A stretch of DNA of 64,000 nt from Deferribacter abyssi (GCF_049472655.1 NZ_JAQNCS010000004.1:62001-126000), one strand, 5' to 3'. Shown: positions 53,749 through 62,918, counted from the stretch's first letter. Notes: generated by a model not told the origin, from the letters alone. Program-made: numbers and translations.

Positions 53749-54888
53749 ATGAGAATAGGATTTATATCTTCCTACCCTCCTATAGAATGTGGAATAGCTA
53801 CCTACACAAAGTACCTAACCGACTCTTTAAAAAAGTTACATACCGATATTTATATCATATCCCATTATGGAGCAAGCGGTAAAAATGTGTTTCCAACCTT
53901 TGACTACAATGATCCAGATTTTGCAACCAAAACCTACTCCATGATGGTAAGATTCACTCCTGACATCGTACATATTCAACACGAATTTGCTTTATATAGT
54001 GGTCAATTTGGTATAAATGTAATTCCGCTAATTTTAAATTTTAGATTATCAGAAATCCCAATTATTACAACAATGCATACAGTTTATTCAGATATGCCAA
54101 AAGAACACAAAATAATTACAGAAGCTATATTATATAGTTCTGACAAAGTTATTGTCCATGAAAAATATCAACAAAAAACCTTAGAACAGCTTTTTAATAT
54201 AGATCTAACCAAAAAGGTTGTTGTCATACCTCATGGAGCAAGAGATATTAATACTGTTGCTAATGCTAAAAAAGAATTGCAGCTTCCAGAAAATAAAATA
54301 GCACTATTACAAATAGGATATTTTCGACCATCAAAAAATTTCGAAACAACAATTGAGATATTCAATAATCTAGCTTCCAAAAACAAAAATATTATCTTGA
54401 TAATTGCTGGGAAAATTCGTGGTATAGAACATAAAAACTATAGAGATAGACTTTTTAATCTCATAGAACAATCACCTTTTAAGGATAGAATTTATCTCAT
54501 TAGAGGTCAGCTCTCTCAAAAAGCTTTTGATACTGTATTATCAGCATCTGATATAGTAATACTGCCTTACAAAATAAACTCTCAAAGTGGAATACTTGCA
54601 CACTGTTTAGCCTTTGGAAAGCCTGTTATCACAAGTAAAACACCTTCAATGGTTCAAACAATAGAAAAGTCAAAATCAGGTTTTACTTGTAATAGTATTG
54701 AAGAATACCTTGAAAAAACTTCTATATTAATAAGTAATGAACAAATAAGAAGAGATATGGCAAAAAACGCAAAACAGTATGTAAAAAATTATATCTCATG
54801 GGATATTATAGCAAAACTCCATTTAGAACTTTATGAATCGCTTACCAGCATACCTACTCACCATCCTCATATCATTACACTTGATTAG
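53749..54888 (+). CDS. GT4 family glycosyltransferase
   Basis: A 379-residue GT-B transferase. IGFISSYPPIECGIATYTKYL is the N-terminal loop; DIVHIQHEFALYSGQFGINV contains the HExx-like acceptor part; VVIPHGARDINTVANAKKE then LLQIGYFRPSKNFETTIEIF; and VILPYKINSQSGILAHCLAFGKPVIT takes the place of the usual acidic pair with a Ser-Gly-Ile-rich donor loop. It is followed 10 bp later by a GH130 phosphorylase, a pairing that hints at mannose-containing glycan metabolism. GGGAGG precedes the ATG. Confidence 0.83.
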   Translation: MRIGFISSYPPIECGIATYTKYLTDSLKKLHTDIYIISHYGASGKNVFPTFDYNDPDFATKTYSMMVRFTPDIVHIQHEFALYSGQFGINVIPLILNFRLSEIPIITTMHTVYSDMPKEHKIITEAILYSSDKVIVHEKYQQKTLEQLFNIDLTKKVVVIPHGARDINTVANAKKELQLPENKIALLQIGYFRPSKNFETTIEIFNNLASKNKNIILIIAGKIRGIEHKNYRDRLFNLIEQSPFKDRIYLIRGQLSQKAFDTVLSASDIVILPYKINSQSGILAHCLAFGKPVITSKTPSMVQTIEKSKSGFTCNSIEEYLEKTSILISNEQIRRDMAKNAKQYVKNYISWDIIAKLHLELYESLTSIPTHHPHIITLD

Positions 54889-54898
54889 GAGGTATATC

Positions 54899-55834
54899 AT
54901 GGGTAAATTTGACATTTTCAAAAGATATGAAAATAACCCCATAATCACAAGGGATCACATTCCTTACAGATGTAATACTGTGTTTAATGCTGCAGCATGT
55001 GAATTTAACGGCAAAATTGTTTTATTGCTCAGAGTAGAAGATGTGAGCGGTCATAGCCATCTTACTTTAGCCTACTCCGATGATGGATACAATTTTAAAA
55101 TAGAAAAAAAACCATGGATAATGCCAAGCAATGAAGAACCTTACGCTATATATGAAAAATATGGAGTTGAAGACCCTAGAATAACAAAAATTGGAGATAC
55201 TTATTATATTACTTATGTTGCCTTTGGTCCTTATGGCCCTCGCATCGGCCTAGGTTTTACCAAGGATTTTACAACTTTTACAAGAATTGGATTTAGTTCT
55301 GAAACAGATAACAAAGATGGAGTACTATTTCCTGAGAAAATAAATGGGAAATATTATCTTATAGATAGACCTGGTGGAATGGCTGGCACTGGAGGATCTT
55401 TATGGATTACAGAATCTTTCGACTTAATCCACTGGGGAAATGCCAAAGTTTTACTTTCACCTGAACCAGGTTGGGGAAACTATAAACTAGGTGCTTCAAC
55501 TCCTCCAATTAAAACCGATGAAGGATGGCTCTTACTTTACCATGGTGTAAGAAAAACCGCAGGAGGAAATCTTTATAGGGTTGGAGCAATCCTTTTAGAT
55601 TTAGAAAAACCTTGGAAGGTTATTAGGTATACTCCCCATTTTATTTTTGCTCCGAGAGAACTATATGAAAGAATTGGAGATGTACCAAACGTTGTTTTTC
55701 CATGTGGTTGGATAGTAAAAAACAATAAGGTATTGATTTATTATGGTGCAGCCGACACGTATATATGCGTTGCAGAAACAAAACTGCAAATGATACTAGA
55801 AAATTGTACAGCTATTCCAAGGGACTGTTACTAA
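54899..55834 (+). CDS. GH130 family glycoside phosphorylase (beta-mannosyl type)
   Basis: A five-bladed beta-propeller enzyme of 311 residues. NNPIITRDHIPYRCNTVFNAAA, VLLLRVEDVSGHSHLTLAYS, and above all GVEDPRITKIGDTYYITYVA with the EDPR that carries the catalytic Asp, plus ASTPPIKTDEGWLLLYHGV, are the family hallmarks. GH130 enzymes phosphorolyse beta-1,2- or beta-1,4-mannosides. ATG at 54899 with AGGAGG upstream. It is a neighbour of GT4, so it may act on a glycan that enzyme makes. Confidence 0.88.
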   Translation: MGKFDIFKRYENNPIITRDHIPYRCNTVFNAAACEFNGKIVLLLRVEDVSGHSHLTLAYSDDGYNFKIEKKPWIMPSNEEPYAIYEKYGVEDPRITKIGDTYYITYVAFGPYGPRIGLGFTKDFTTFTRIGFSSETDNKDGVLFPEKINGKYYLIDRPGGMAGTGGSLWITESFDLIHWGNAKVLLSPEPGWGNYKLGASTPPIKTDEGWLLLYHGVRKTAGGNLYRVGAILLDLEKPWKVIRYTPHFIFAPRELYERIGDVPNVVFPCGWIVKNNKVLIYYGAADTYICVAETKLQMILENCTAIPRDCY

Positions 55835-56001
55835 TGTATAAAAAAACTAAAGCAGAAATATTAAGAAAAAAATATCTATATAAGGAACTTATACTGAAAA
55901 GGAAAATAAAAAATATTTCAATAGAAAATGCAAAAAAACTCGTTGGTGTTGATACTGCTTATCATCTTTATCGAAACCAAGACACAAAAAAAAGCCCTTA
56001 A
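55834..56001 (+). pseudogene. Short ORF resembling the N-terminus of endonuclease V
   Basis: A 55-residue frame beginning at an ATG that overlaps the GH130 stop (TAATG). The segment AEILRKKYLYKELILKRKIK, followed by NAKKLVGVDTAY, resembles the beginning of endonuclease V (Nfi), where a Leu-Arg-Lys-Lys helix leads to a strand with a catalytic Asp in the motif AGVDxAY. The rest of the enzyme (about 170 residues) is absent and the frame ends in a terminator. It is most likely a remnant; a real small protein cannot be excluded. Confidence 0.4.
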
Positions 56002-56013
56002 AAAGGGCTTTTT
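55989..56013. terminator. Bidirectional terminator between the short ORF and rpsU
   Basis: AAAAAGCCCTT (55989-55999) pairs with AAGGGCTTTTT (56003-56013) around AAA. T-runs exist on both strands. Confidence 0.9.
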
Positions 56014-56232
56014 CTAATAATACTTATATTTTTCTTTGAGCTTTCTGATTAACTTTTGTTGCTTTCTTCTTGCTTTAAGAAGCTTCTTTCTTCTTACTTC
56101 AGTTGGTTTTTCATAATAAGTATGACGCTTAATCTCACGAATAAGCCCTTCTCTCTCAACCTTCTTTTTAAGAAGCTTCAATGCTGAATCGATATTATCA
56201 CCATCAACTTTAACAATTGCGTTAACAGCCAA
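56014..56232 (-). CDS. rpsU: 30S ribosomal protein S21
   Basis: A basic 72-residue small-subunit protein. VNAIVKVDGDNIDSALKLL and LIREIKRHTYYEKPTEVRRK are typical, followed by a Lys/Arg-rich tail. Last gene of the tig-clpP-clpX-lon run; GGGGTGATT precedes its ATG. Confidence 0.95.
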   Translation of the reverse strand: MAVNAIVKVDGDNIDSALKLLKKKVEREGLIREIKRHTYYEKPTEVRRKKLLKARRKQQKLIRKLKEKYKYY

Positions 56233-56252
56233 CTAAATCACCCCTTTTCTTT

Positions 56253-58565
56253 TTATTTTTTCAAAACTAATTCAAACACTTCATCAATACTTTTAACAAA
56301 GTGGAAGTGGACACTTTTTTTAACATCGGATGGTATATCTGTCAAGTCTTTCTTGTTTTCTTCTGGTAAAATTACATCTTTTAATTTAGCTCTGTGTGCC
56401 GCTAATACTTTTTCTTTAATCCCACCCACGGGTAGCACTTTACCTCTTAATGTAATTTCTCCTGTCATAGCAATTCTACAATTTACAGGTCTGTCTGTTA
56501 ATGCAGACATAATAGCAGTAGCAATTGTAATACCTGCTGAAGGGCCATCTTTTGGAACTGCGCCCTCTGGCACATGTATATGTAAATCAAATTCTTTAAA
56601 CTTAAAATCAGGAATTTTATAAACACCGGCCCTACTTTTTACAACAGTAAGAGCAGCCTGAGCTGATTCTTGCATAACTTCTCCAATTTGACCCGTAATA
56701 GTCATTTTACCATTCCCATCAAAAATGGCTACTTCTGTCTGCAAAATTTCTCCACCGTAAGGTGTCCACGCAAGTCCTGTAGCCACTCCCACTTCAAAAT
56801 CTTCTTCCACTTCTTCAACTCTAAATTTCTTCACTCCCAAATATTTCTCAATATTCTTTGCACTTATAACAACTTGCTTTAATTTTTCATTACTAACTAG
56901 CTTCTTAACACCTTTTCTAACAAGAGCAGCAATCTCTCTCTCCAAGTTTCTAACACCAGCTTCTCTGGTATAATACCATATTACATTGTAAATAGCAGAA
57001 TCAGTTATTTTTATTTTATCCCCTTCAATAGAATGCTCTTTAAGTTGTTTAGGAATCAAGAACTTTTTTGCTATATTAAATTTTTCACTCTCTGTGTATC
57101 CTGAAATTTCTATAATTTCCATTCTATCAAGAAGCGCAGATGGTATCGTTTCTGTGGTATTTGCTGTAGTAATAAAAAATACCTTTGATAAATCAAATTC
57201 AACTTCAAGATAATGATCCATAAATGCATTATTCTGTTCAGGATCAAGAGCTTCTAGTAAAGCGGAAGCTGGATCTCCTCTAAAATCTGAACCAAGTTTA
57301 TCTATTTCATCTAATAAAAAAACAGGATTCATACTCTTTGCTTTCCTCATTGACTGTATTAGCTTACCAGGAAGAGCACCTATATACGTCCTTCTATGCC
57401 CCCTTATCTCTGCTTCATCTCTTACACCACCTAAGCTTATGCGAATAAATTTACGACCCAAAGATTCTGCTATAGATTTAGCAAGAGATGTCTTCCCTAC
57501 TCCCGGAGGTCCAACAAAGCACAGAATAGGCCCTTTAATATCTGGTGATACTTTTCTAACAGCAAGAAACTCCAGTATCCTTTCTTTAACCTTTTCCAAT
57601 CCATAATGGTCTCTATCTAAAATCTCTTCAGCTTTTTTAATATCTATTTTATCTTCAGTGTAAATACCCCATGGCAAACTTGTAAGCCAATCAAGATAAT
57701 TCCTGACAACTGTTGATTCTGCACTCATTGGGGACATAATTTTTAATTTTTTTAACTCACGTTCAGCCTTTTCACGAACTTCTTCAGGCATGTTTAAACT
57801 TTTAATTTTAGATTCAATCTCTTCTAAATCTGCCTTTAAATCGTCATCTTTACCAAGTTCCTTTTGTATAGCTTTTATCTGTTCATTGAGATAATATTCT
57901 CTTTGAGCTTTTGACATTTGAGCTTTTACTCTATGCTTTATTCTCTCATCAATTTTTGCAATTTCCAATTCCGTCTGTAATAATTCAATTAATTTTTCAG
58001 CTCTCTCTTCCACTACATCTCTACTCAAAATAGTTTGTAGTTCATCAAGTCTAAACTGCAAGTTTGAAGCAATAAGATATACAAGTTTATTTAAGTCACT
58101 AATATCTTTTAAAGTATCATAAATATCAGCAGGTATTTTTTTTGAAATTTTCATATATTCTTCAAACGATTTTAGAAGCGTTTCTTTTAATGGACTTATA
58201 ACTGATTCATTCAAAACTTCATCTGGCAACTCTTCAACTTCCACAAAAGTTGTTTCATCGTCATCCACAAAATTTATAATTTTTGCTCTTTTAACCCCTT
58301 CGACCAATATTTTTATTGTATTATCAGGAAGTTTTAGAATCTGCAATATTTCCGCAACTACTCCTACTTCATAAATATCCTCTTTTTTAGGTTTGTCTAT
58401 CTGAGAGTCTTTTTGTAATGTCAAAAATATTCTTTTATCTGTTTCATCTGCTACTTTTACAGCAGACACTGATTTTGGTCTCCCCACAAACACAGGAACA
58501 ATCATATATGGAAAAACAACCAAATCTCTCAAAGGAATCAACGGATACTGTTCAATCTGTGCCAT
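56253..58565 (-). CDS. lon: ATP-dependent protease Lon
   Basis: A 770-residue AAA+ serine protease degrading misfolded and regulatory proteins. N-terminal substrate domain (about 5-200, starts PLIPLRDLVVFPYMIVPVFV), AAA+ module with Walker A FVGPPGVGKTSLAKSIAE and Walker B VFLLDEIDKLG, and a C-terminal protease with the catalytic Ser in PKDGPSAGITIATAI and the Lys in GKVLPVGGIKEKVLAAHRA. Normal length. Follows clpX after a strong terminator, so it likely has its own promoter too. Confidence 0.96.
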   Translation of the reverse strand: MAQIEQYPLIPLRDLVVFPYMIVPVFVGRPKSVSAVKVADETDKRIFLTLQKDSQIDKPKKEDIYEVGVVAEILQILKLPDNTIKILVEGVKRAKIINFVDDDETTFVEVEELPDEVLNESVISPLKETLLKSFEEYMKISKKIPADIYDTLKDISDLNKLVYLIASNLQFRLDELQTILSRDVVEERAEKLIELLQTELEIAKIDERIKHRVKAQMSKAQREYYLNEQIKAIQKELGKDDDLKADLEEIESKIKSLNMPEEVREKAERELKKLKIMSPMSAESTVVRNYLDWLTSLPWGIYTEDKIDIKKAEEILDRDHYGLEKVKERILEFLAVRKVSPDIKGPILCFVGPPGVGKTSLAKSIAESLGRKFIRISLGGVRDEAEIRGHRRTYIGALPGKLIQSMRKAKSMNPVFLLDEIDKLGSDFRGDPASALLEALDPEQNNAFMDHYLEVEFDLSKVFFITTANTTETIPSALLDRMEIIEISGYTESEKFNIAKKFLIPKQLKEHSIEGDKIKITDSAIYNVIWYYTREAGVRNLEREIAALVRKGVKKLVSNEKLKQVVISAKNIEKYLGVKKFRVEEVEEDFEVGVATGLAWTPYGGEILQTEVAIFDGNGKMTITGQIGEVMQESAQAALTVVKSRAGVYKIPDFKFKEFDLHIHVPEGAVPKDGPSAGITIATAIMSALTDRPVNCRIAMTGEITLRGKVLPVGGIKEKVLAAHRAKLKDVILPEENKKDLTDIPSDVKKSVHFHFVKSIDEVFELVLKK

Positions 58566-58640
58566 ATTTTACCTCTTTAGATTTTTTCGAATTGATACAA
58601 TAACTGATTTTGTTTGATTTTTATTTGATTAACAAAATTA

Positions 58641-58680
58641 AAACAGCTTAAAACTGGCACAAACCAGTTTTAAGCTGTTT
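58641..58680 (-). terminator. Strong hairpin at the end of clpX
   Basis: A perfect 17-bp stem (58641-58657 with 58664-58680) around a 6-nt loop, followed on the minus strand by TAATTTTGTT. The clpX stop codon lies inside the stem. It should limit read-through from clpX to lon. Confidence 0.85.
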
Positions 58681-59902
58681 CCTGTTTATTTTCAAACATT
58701 AAAACCGGTTCTGCCTGCTTATTAATAACATCTTCTGTTATAATACATTCTTGCAACCCTTTAATAGACGGAATTCTATACATCAAATCAAGCATAGCTT
58801 CTTCTATAATAGACCTCAAACCGCGAGCACCTGTCTTTCTTGAAATAGCTTTTTTAGCAATAGCTCTTAATGCTCCTTGAGTAAATGTTAGTTTTACATT
58901 GTCAAACTTAAATATTTCCTGAAACTGCTTTACAAGCGAATTTTTAGGCTCCACAAGTATCTTAATCAAAGCATCTTCATCAAGATCTTGTAACGTAGCA
59001 ATTACTGGCAATCTACCCACAAATTCTGGTATCAAACCATATTTAATCAAATCTTCAGGCTGTACCTCTTTTAAAATTTCATCTCTTGTCATATCGTTTG
59101 TACTTTTAATATCTGTACCAAAACCAAGTGTTTTTTTACCAATTCTTCTCTTAATCACATCTTCAAGTCCAGCAAATGCTCCTCCACATATAAAAAGTAT
59201 ATTAGTGGTATCTATCTGAATATACTCTTGATGAGGATGCTTTCTTCCTCCCTGAGGTGGAATATTTGCTACTGTTCCCTCTATAATTTTCAACAACGCT
59301 TGTTGAACCCCTTCGCCGCTCACATCTCTGGTAATTGAAGGACTATCGGTTTTCCTGGATATTTTATCAATCTCATCAATAAAGATTATCCCCTTTGATG
59401 CTCTTTCCACATCATAGTCTGCAGCCTGAATTAATTTTAAAACCACATTTTCGACATCTTCACCCACATACCCTGCTTCAGTAAGTGTAGTTGCGTCAGC
59501 AATAGCAAAAGGGACATTTAAGATCTTAGCAAGCGTCCTGGCAAGTAGAGTTTTACCTGTTCCTGTAGGTCCCATTAATAAAATATTTGATTTCTCAATC
59601 TCAACATCTGATTTTACACCAAAAAGCACTCTTTTGTAATGATTATACACAGCAACACTTAAAATCTTTTTAGCATCTTCTTGTCCAATCACATATTTAT
59701 CAAGTTTAGCCTTAATCTCTTCTGGTCTTAAAAGTTTTATTTCTTTATCTTTATCTTCTTTTGATATATCTTCCTGTAAAATCTCAGAACATAACTCTAC
59801 ACACTCATCACATATATATACATTTGGACCAGCAATTAACTTTTTAACTTCATCCTGATGTTTACCACAGAATGAACAATACAAATTTTCCTTGTTTTTC
59901 AT
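58670..59902 (-). CDS. clpX: ClpX, ATPase subunit of ClpXP
   Basis: A 410-residue AAA+ unfoldase. N-terminal zinc-binding domain CSFCGKHQDEVKKLIAGPNV and YICDECVELC (four Cys), Walker A LLMGPTGTGKTLLARTLAK, Walker B GIIFIDEIDKISRK, pore loop GYVGEDVENV, RKTGARGLRSIIEEAML in sensor 2. Its ATG lies 70 bp after clpP stops. Delivers substrates to ClpP. Confidence 0.97.
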   Translation of the reverse strand: MKNKENLYCSFCGKHQDEVKKLIAGPNVYICDECVELCSEILQEDISKEDKDKEIKLLRPEEIKAKLDKYVIGQEDAKKILSVAVYNHYKRVLFGVKSDVEIEKSNILLMGPTGTGKTLLARTLAKILNVPFAIADATTLTEAGYVGEDVENVVLKLIQAADYDVERASKGIIFIDEIDKISRKTDSPSITRDVSGEGVQQALLKIIEGTVANIPPQGGRKHPHQEYIQIDTTNILFICGGAFAGLEDVIKRRIGKKTLGFGTDIKSTNDMTRDEILKEVQPEDLIKYGLIPEFVGRLPVIATLQDLDEDALIKILVEPKNSLVKQFQEIFKFDNVKLTFTQGALRAIAKKAISRKTGARGLRSIIEEAMLDLMYRIPSIKGLQECIITEDVINKQAEPVLMFENKQETA

Positions 59903-59972
59903 TGATTACACCCCATAAGTCTGAACTGATTCGAAACACTCTAAATAGAAAATAGAGAAAAAAGTTATAATA

Positions 59973-60560
59973 TCAACCCCTTTTTTCTATACATTCGTCA
60001 ATGAGACCATATTCTTTAGCTTCAATTGCACTCATAAAAAAATCTCTGTCAGAATCTTTGTCTATCTGTTTTTCACTTCTACCTGTATTCTCAGCCAAAA
60101 TCTTGTTTATAATTTTCTTCATCCTCAAAATCTCCTGAGCATGAATTTCAATATCTTTTGCTTGCCCTTGAAACCCGCCAAGTGGCTGATGTATCATTAT
60201 TCTAGCATGTGGTAGCGCAAATCTTTTACCTTTTGCTCCACTTGATAGAAGTACAGCAGCCATACTCGCCGCTTGTCCAATGCAAATTGTAGTGACATCA
60301 GGCTTAATATAATTCATCGTATCATAAATTGCCAAACCACTAGTAATAACTCCACCAGGACTATTTATATAAAGATAAATATCTTTATCAGGGTCATCAG
60401 CCTCTAAAAACAGCATTTGAGCTATAATAACATTAGCAACATTATCATCAATAGAAGTTCCTAAAAATATAATTCTATCTTTTAATAATCGTGAGTAAAT
60501 ATCATAGGCTCTTTCGCCTCTACCTGTTTGCTCAATAACATAAGGGATAAAAAAACTCAT
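59973..60560 (-). CDS. clpP: ATP-dependent Clp protease proteolytic subunit
   Basis: A 195-residue serine peptidase forming the ClpP barrel. The catalytic triad is visible: Ser in CIGQAASMAAVLLSSG, His in ALPHARIMIHQPLGG, and the following Asp (DRDFFMSAIEAKEYGLID). Starts 2 bp after the trigger factor gene; typical tig-clpP-clpX order. Confidence 0.97.
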   Translation of the reverse strand: MSFFIPYVIEQTGRGERAYDIYSRLLKDRIIFLGTSIDDNVANVIIAQMLFLEADDPDKDIYLYINSPGGVITSGLAIYDTMNYIKPDVTTICIGQAASMAAVLLSSGAKGKRFALPHARIMIHQPLGGFQGQAKDIEIHAQEILRMKKIINKILAENTGRSEKQIDKDSDRDFFMSAIEAKEYGLIDECIEKRG

Positions 60561-60562
60561 AA

Positions 60563-61924
60563 TTACTCACCCTTACTTTCTGCTAAAGTATTTTCATTTT
60601 TTTCTTTATTTATTTTATCTCTTTCTTCCTTAGTAACGATCTTTTCTTCGATTTTATTTTTACTAAAAATAAAATCGAATATTTTATCCGTTAAAATATT
60701 GTTTTTTAAATTGTTTATACCCCCAAACCTTTCAAGCTCTTTTTTGTACTCATCAACATTCTTTTTCAGTTTACTAGCTAATTCTTCAATTTTCTTATCT
60801 ACTTCTTCATCTGTTACTTCTATTTTTTCTTTCTCAGCAATTTTATTTAAAATAAGCGCACTTTTGATCTGCTTTTCAGCAAGATTCCAGTATTCCTCAA
60901 CAAGCTTTTCTTTATTCAAGCCCAACTGATCAGGATTTACCCCATACATATACTGATATTGCTGCATTGTTTGCGTAGCAAGCCTCTCCGCTTGCTCTTT
61001 AATTAATGTATCAGGGACATCAAAAGGGTTTTCTTCAATAAGCTTTTCAATTACTTTATCATAAAGATTTTCCTTTGCAATTTGTTCAACTTCTTCTTCA
61101 AGATCCCTCCGCACTTTTACTCTTAAATCTTCAATAGTATTACATTCTTCATCAACATCTTTAGCAAAATCATCGTTAAGCTCAGGCTCAATTTTCTTTT
61201 TTACTTCTTTAATATTAATTTTAAACACTGCTTTTTTCCCAGCTAGGCTTTTTTCAAAGTAATTTTCAGGGAATGTAACCTCTATCTCAAATTCGTCACC
61301 TTTTTTATGACCAATAATCCCCTTCTCAAATTCTTCCAACAATGTCTTTGAGCCTATAATAAAACTATAATCTTTAGCGTTTCCTCCCTCAAAAGGCTCT
61401 TCATCAATAAAACCCTCAAAATCTATAACAACCATATCACCATCTTGCACTTCGGCATCATCCGCAGGCTCATAAGATATATTCTGCATTCTTAACTTCT
61501 CTAAAACCTTATCTACGTCTTCTTCTATAACTTCATCTTTTTCCTTAACAAATTCATACCCTTCATATTTTATTACATCATACTCAGGAAAAACATCCAC
61601 ATAAACCTTAAAAGTTATAGGCTCACCTTCTTCAAAGTTTACATCTCTTACATCAGGTGTATTAAGCGGGTTTATTTTATGCTCACTTAAAGCCTGGATT
61701 ATCGATTCATTTATAACTTTTTCAAGAGCATTTACACTAATACGATGTTTAAACTGTTTCAACACTACACTTTTTGGCGCCTTACCTTTTCTAAACCCAG
61801 GGATATTCACCGTAGGAGCAATTTTTCTATATTCAGCTTCAAAAGCCTCGTTATATTTTTCCACGGGAATTTCAATTGATAATTCTTTTTGTGATTTTTC
61901 AGCGTTTTTTACTTCAACTTTCAT
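60563..61924 (-). CDS. tig: Trigger factor
   Basis: A 453-residue ribosome-bound chaperone with peptidyl-prolyl isomerase activity. The N-terminal ribosome-binding domain has the signature PGFRKGKAPKSVV; the middle FKBP-like domain runs from about 165 (VVIDFEGFIDEEPFEGG) to 245; the C-terminal helical arm ends in a Lys/Glu-rich tail. Head of tig-clpP-clpX; the four tRNA genes stand just upstream on the same strand. Confidence 0.95.
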   Translation of the reverse strand: MKVEVKNAEKSQKELSIEIPVEKYNEAFEAEYRKIAPTVNIPGFRKGKAPKSVVLKQFKHRISVNALEKVINESIIQALSEHKINPLNTPDVRDVNFEEGEPITFKVYVDVFPEYDVIKYEGYEFVKEKDEVIEEDVDKVLEKLRMQNISYEPADDAEVQDGDMVVIDFEGFIDEEPFEGGNAKDYSFIIGSKTLLEEFEKGIIGHKKGDEFEIEVTFPENYFEKSLAGKKAVFKINIKEVKKKIEPELNDDFAKDVDEECNTIEDLRVKVRRDLEEEVEQIAKENLYDKVIEKLIEENPFDVPDTLIKEQAERLATQTMQQYQYMYGVNPDQLGLNKEKLVEEYWNLAEKQIKSALILNKIAEKEKIEVTDEEVDKKIEELASKLKKNVDEYKKELERFGGINNLKNNILTDKIFDFIFSKNKIEEKIVTKEERDKINKEKNENTLAESKGE

Positions 61925-61961
61925 AATCTCCCCTTTTAAACAGGATTTTTATATAAAAAAA

Positions 61962-62034
61962 AGCGGGTGACGGGACTCGAACCCGCGACCTCAACCTTGG
62001 CAAGGTCACGCTCTACCAGCTGAGCTACACCCGC
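61962..62034 (-). tRNA. tRNA-Gly (GCC)
   Basis: A 73-nt cloverleaf on the minus strand: acceptor GCGGGTG with CACCCGC and discriminator T; anticodon GCC (complement of 61999-62001); T-arm GCGGGTTCGAGTCCCGT. No encoded CCA. The last tRNA of the cluster, 37 bp before tig. Confidence 0.95.
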
Positions 62035-62050
62035 TTTATTCGTCCACTTA

Positions 62051-62132
62051 TGCGAGTGGAGGGACTCGAACCCCCACGCCGGATGGCACTAGATCCTAAG
62101 TCTAGCGCGTCTACCAGTTCCGCCACACTCGC
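62051..62132 (-). tRNA. tRNA-Leu (TAG)
   Basis: An 82-nt type II tRNA with a variable arm, acceptor GCGAGTG/CACTCGC, anticodon loop CTTAGGA (anticodon TAG), T-loop GGTTCGAGTCC. No encoded CCA. Confidence 0.95.
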
Positions 62133-62144
62133 AAAAGAATTAAG

Positions 62145-62218
62145 GGTGAGTGACGGGACTTGAACCCGCGACCGCTGGGGCCACAACCCAGTGCTCTACC
62201 AACTGAGCTACACCCACC
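62145..62218 (-). tRNA. tRNA-His (GTG)
   Basis: A tRNA of 74 nt including the extra 5' G (G-1, at 62218) paired with discriminator C. Anticodon GTG (complement of 62182-62184) in loop TTGTGGC. No encoded CCA. Confidence 0.94.
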
Positions 62219-62226
62219 ATAAAAAG

Positions 62227-62300
<74 letters not shown>

Positions 62301-62319
62301 ATTACTTTTTGGACTGATA

Positions 62320-62348
62320 TCAATAGCAAAACATGGTAACGTTGTCAA
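62320..62348 (-). promoter_or_regulatory. Promoter of the tRNA cluster and tig operon
   Basis: On the minus strand TTGACA (62348-62343), 17-bp spacer, TATTGA (62325-62320). Initiation near 62313, 13 bp before tRNA-Arg. It would drive the four tRNAs and probably tig-clpP-clpX. Confidence 0.8.
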
Positions 62349-62362
62349 CCAAATTTTTTTAA

Positions 62363-62595
62363 TGGAGTCACCCCATTTTTTGTAAAACCTTGCTTGAACT
62401 TGCTTATGGAAAAATATTTTCTGGGTTCAAGTTCCCATAATACCTCCATAAATGGCGGTTTTAGAGGAACTTGCCTCGGAGCAAAACCGGATATTTCGCA
62501 AAAATGAAGAAAATGTTTTTCCACAAACAATAACATGCAACTATTTATTATATATACATAGATCAAACTAACAATAAAAAAATCGGGTGTCTCCA
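62363..62595 (+). mobile_element. MITE-like long-palindrome element, copy B
   Basis: Second copy of the element at 7901-8131, same orientation and clearly homologous over its full length. Its ends form a better terminal inverted repeat: TGGAGTCACCC (62363-62373) against the reverse complement of GGGTGTCTCCA (62585-62595), 10 of 11. The inner GGCGGTTTTAGAGGAACTTG and outer arms are kept though with more mismatches (TACCTCCA versus TGGCGG). AT-rich flanks AATTTTTTTA (62352-62361) and AATTTTTTA (62597-62605) may be a target duplication. It ends 7 bp past the stop of the ArsR gene. Confidence 0.7.
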
Positions 62596-62602
62596 GAATT
62601 TT

Positions 62603-62899
62603 TTATTTACAAGTAGGATCAATTCCTGTCGTTTCAATCAATTTCTCAACGATAGCCTTAACATCTTCATCTACAACATAATAACAAACGGTTGTCCCTT
62701 CTCTTTTGCAATCAAGTATACCTTTATTCTTCAAAGCTATTAGATGTTGACTTGTGGTAGCTTGAGGAATATTCAGACCTTCACAAATCTTAGAAACATT
62801 ACATTCATTGTTCAACAATCCAATTACAATTTGTAGCCTCACTGGATGACCAAGTATTTTGAATTTTTCAGCGTAAGTTTCCAACCATTTCTTATCCAT
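62603..62899 (-). CDS. ArsR/SmtB family repressor
   Basis: A 98-residue winged-helix repressor. KILGHPVRLQIVIGLLNNEC, NIPQATTSQHLIALKNKGIL and the wing KREGTTVCYYVVD are typical. Cysteines at 33 and 72 match those of the RND-operon ArsR, with further Cys at 39, 64 and 97. ATG at 62899 (GGGGG five bases upstream) is preferred over the longer frame, which runs through the promoter. No target operon follows on its strand, so it may act in trans or mainly autoregulate. Confidence 0.87.
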   Translation of the reverse strand: MDKKWLETYAEKFKILGHPVRLQIVIGLLNNECNVSKICEGLNIPQATTSQHLIALKNKGILDCKREGTTVCYYVVDEDVKAIVEKLIETTGIDPTCK

Positions 62900-62918
62900 C
62901 GAAACCCCCAATATATGA

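Noticed and set aside
53688..53882. A 64-codon plus-strand frame around the GT4 start
   Set aside because: It crosses the intergenic region and overlaps the GT4 gene in another frame, lacks family features and is a chance frame.
62345..62566. A 73-codon open frame on the minus strand through element copy B
   Set aside because: It lies wholly within the palindromic element, has no ribosome site, and the matching frame is not kept in copy A; it is a by-product of the repeat.
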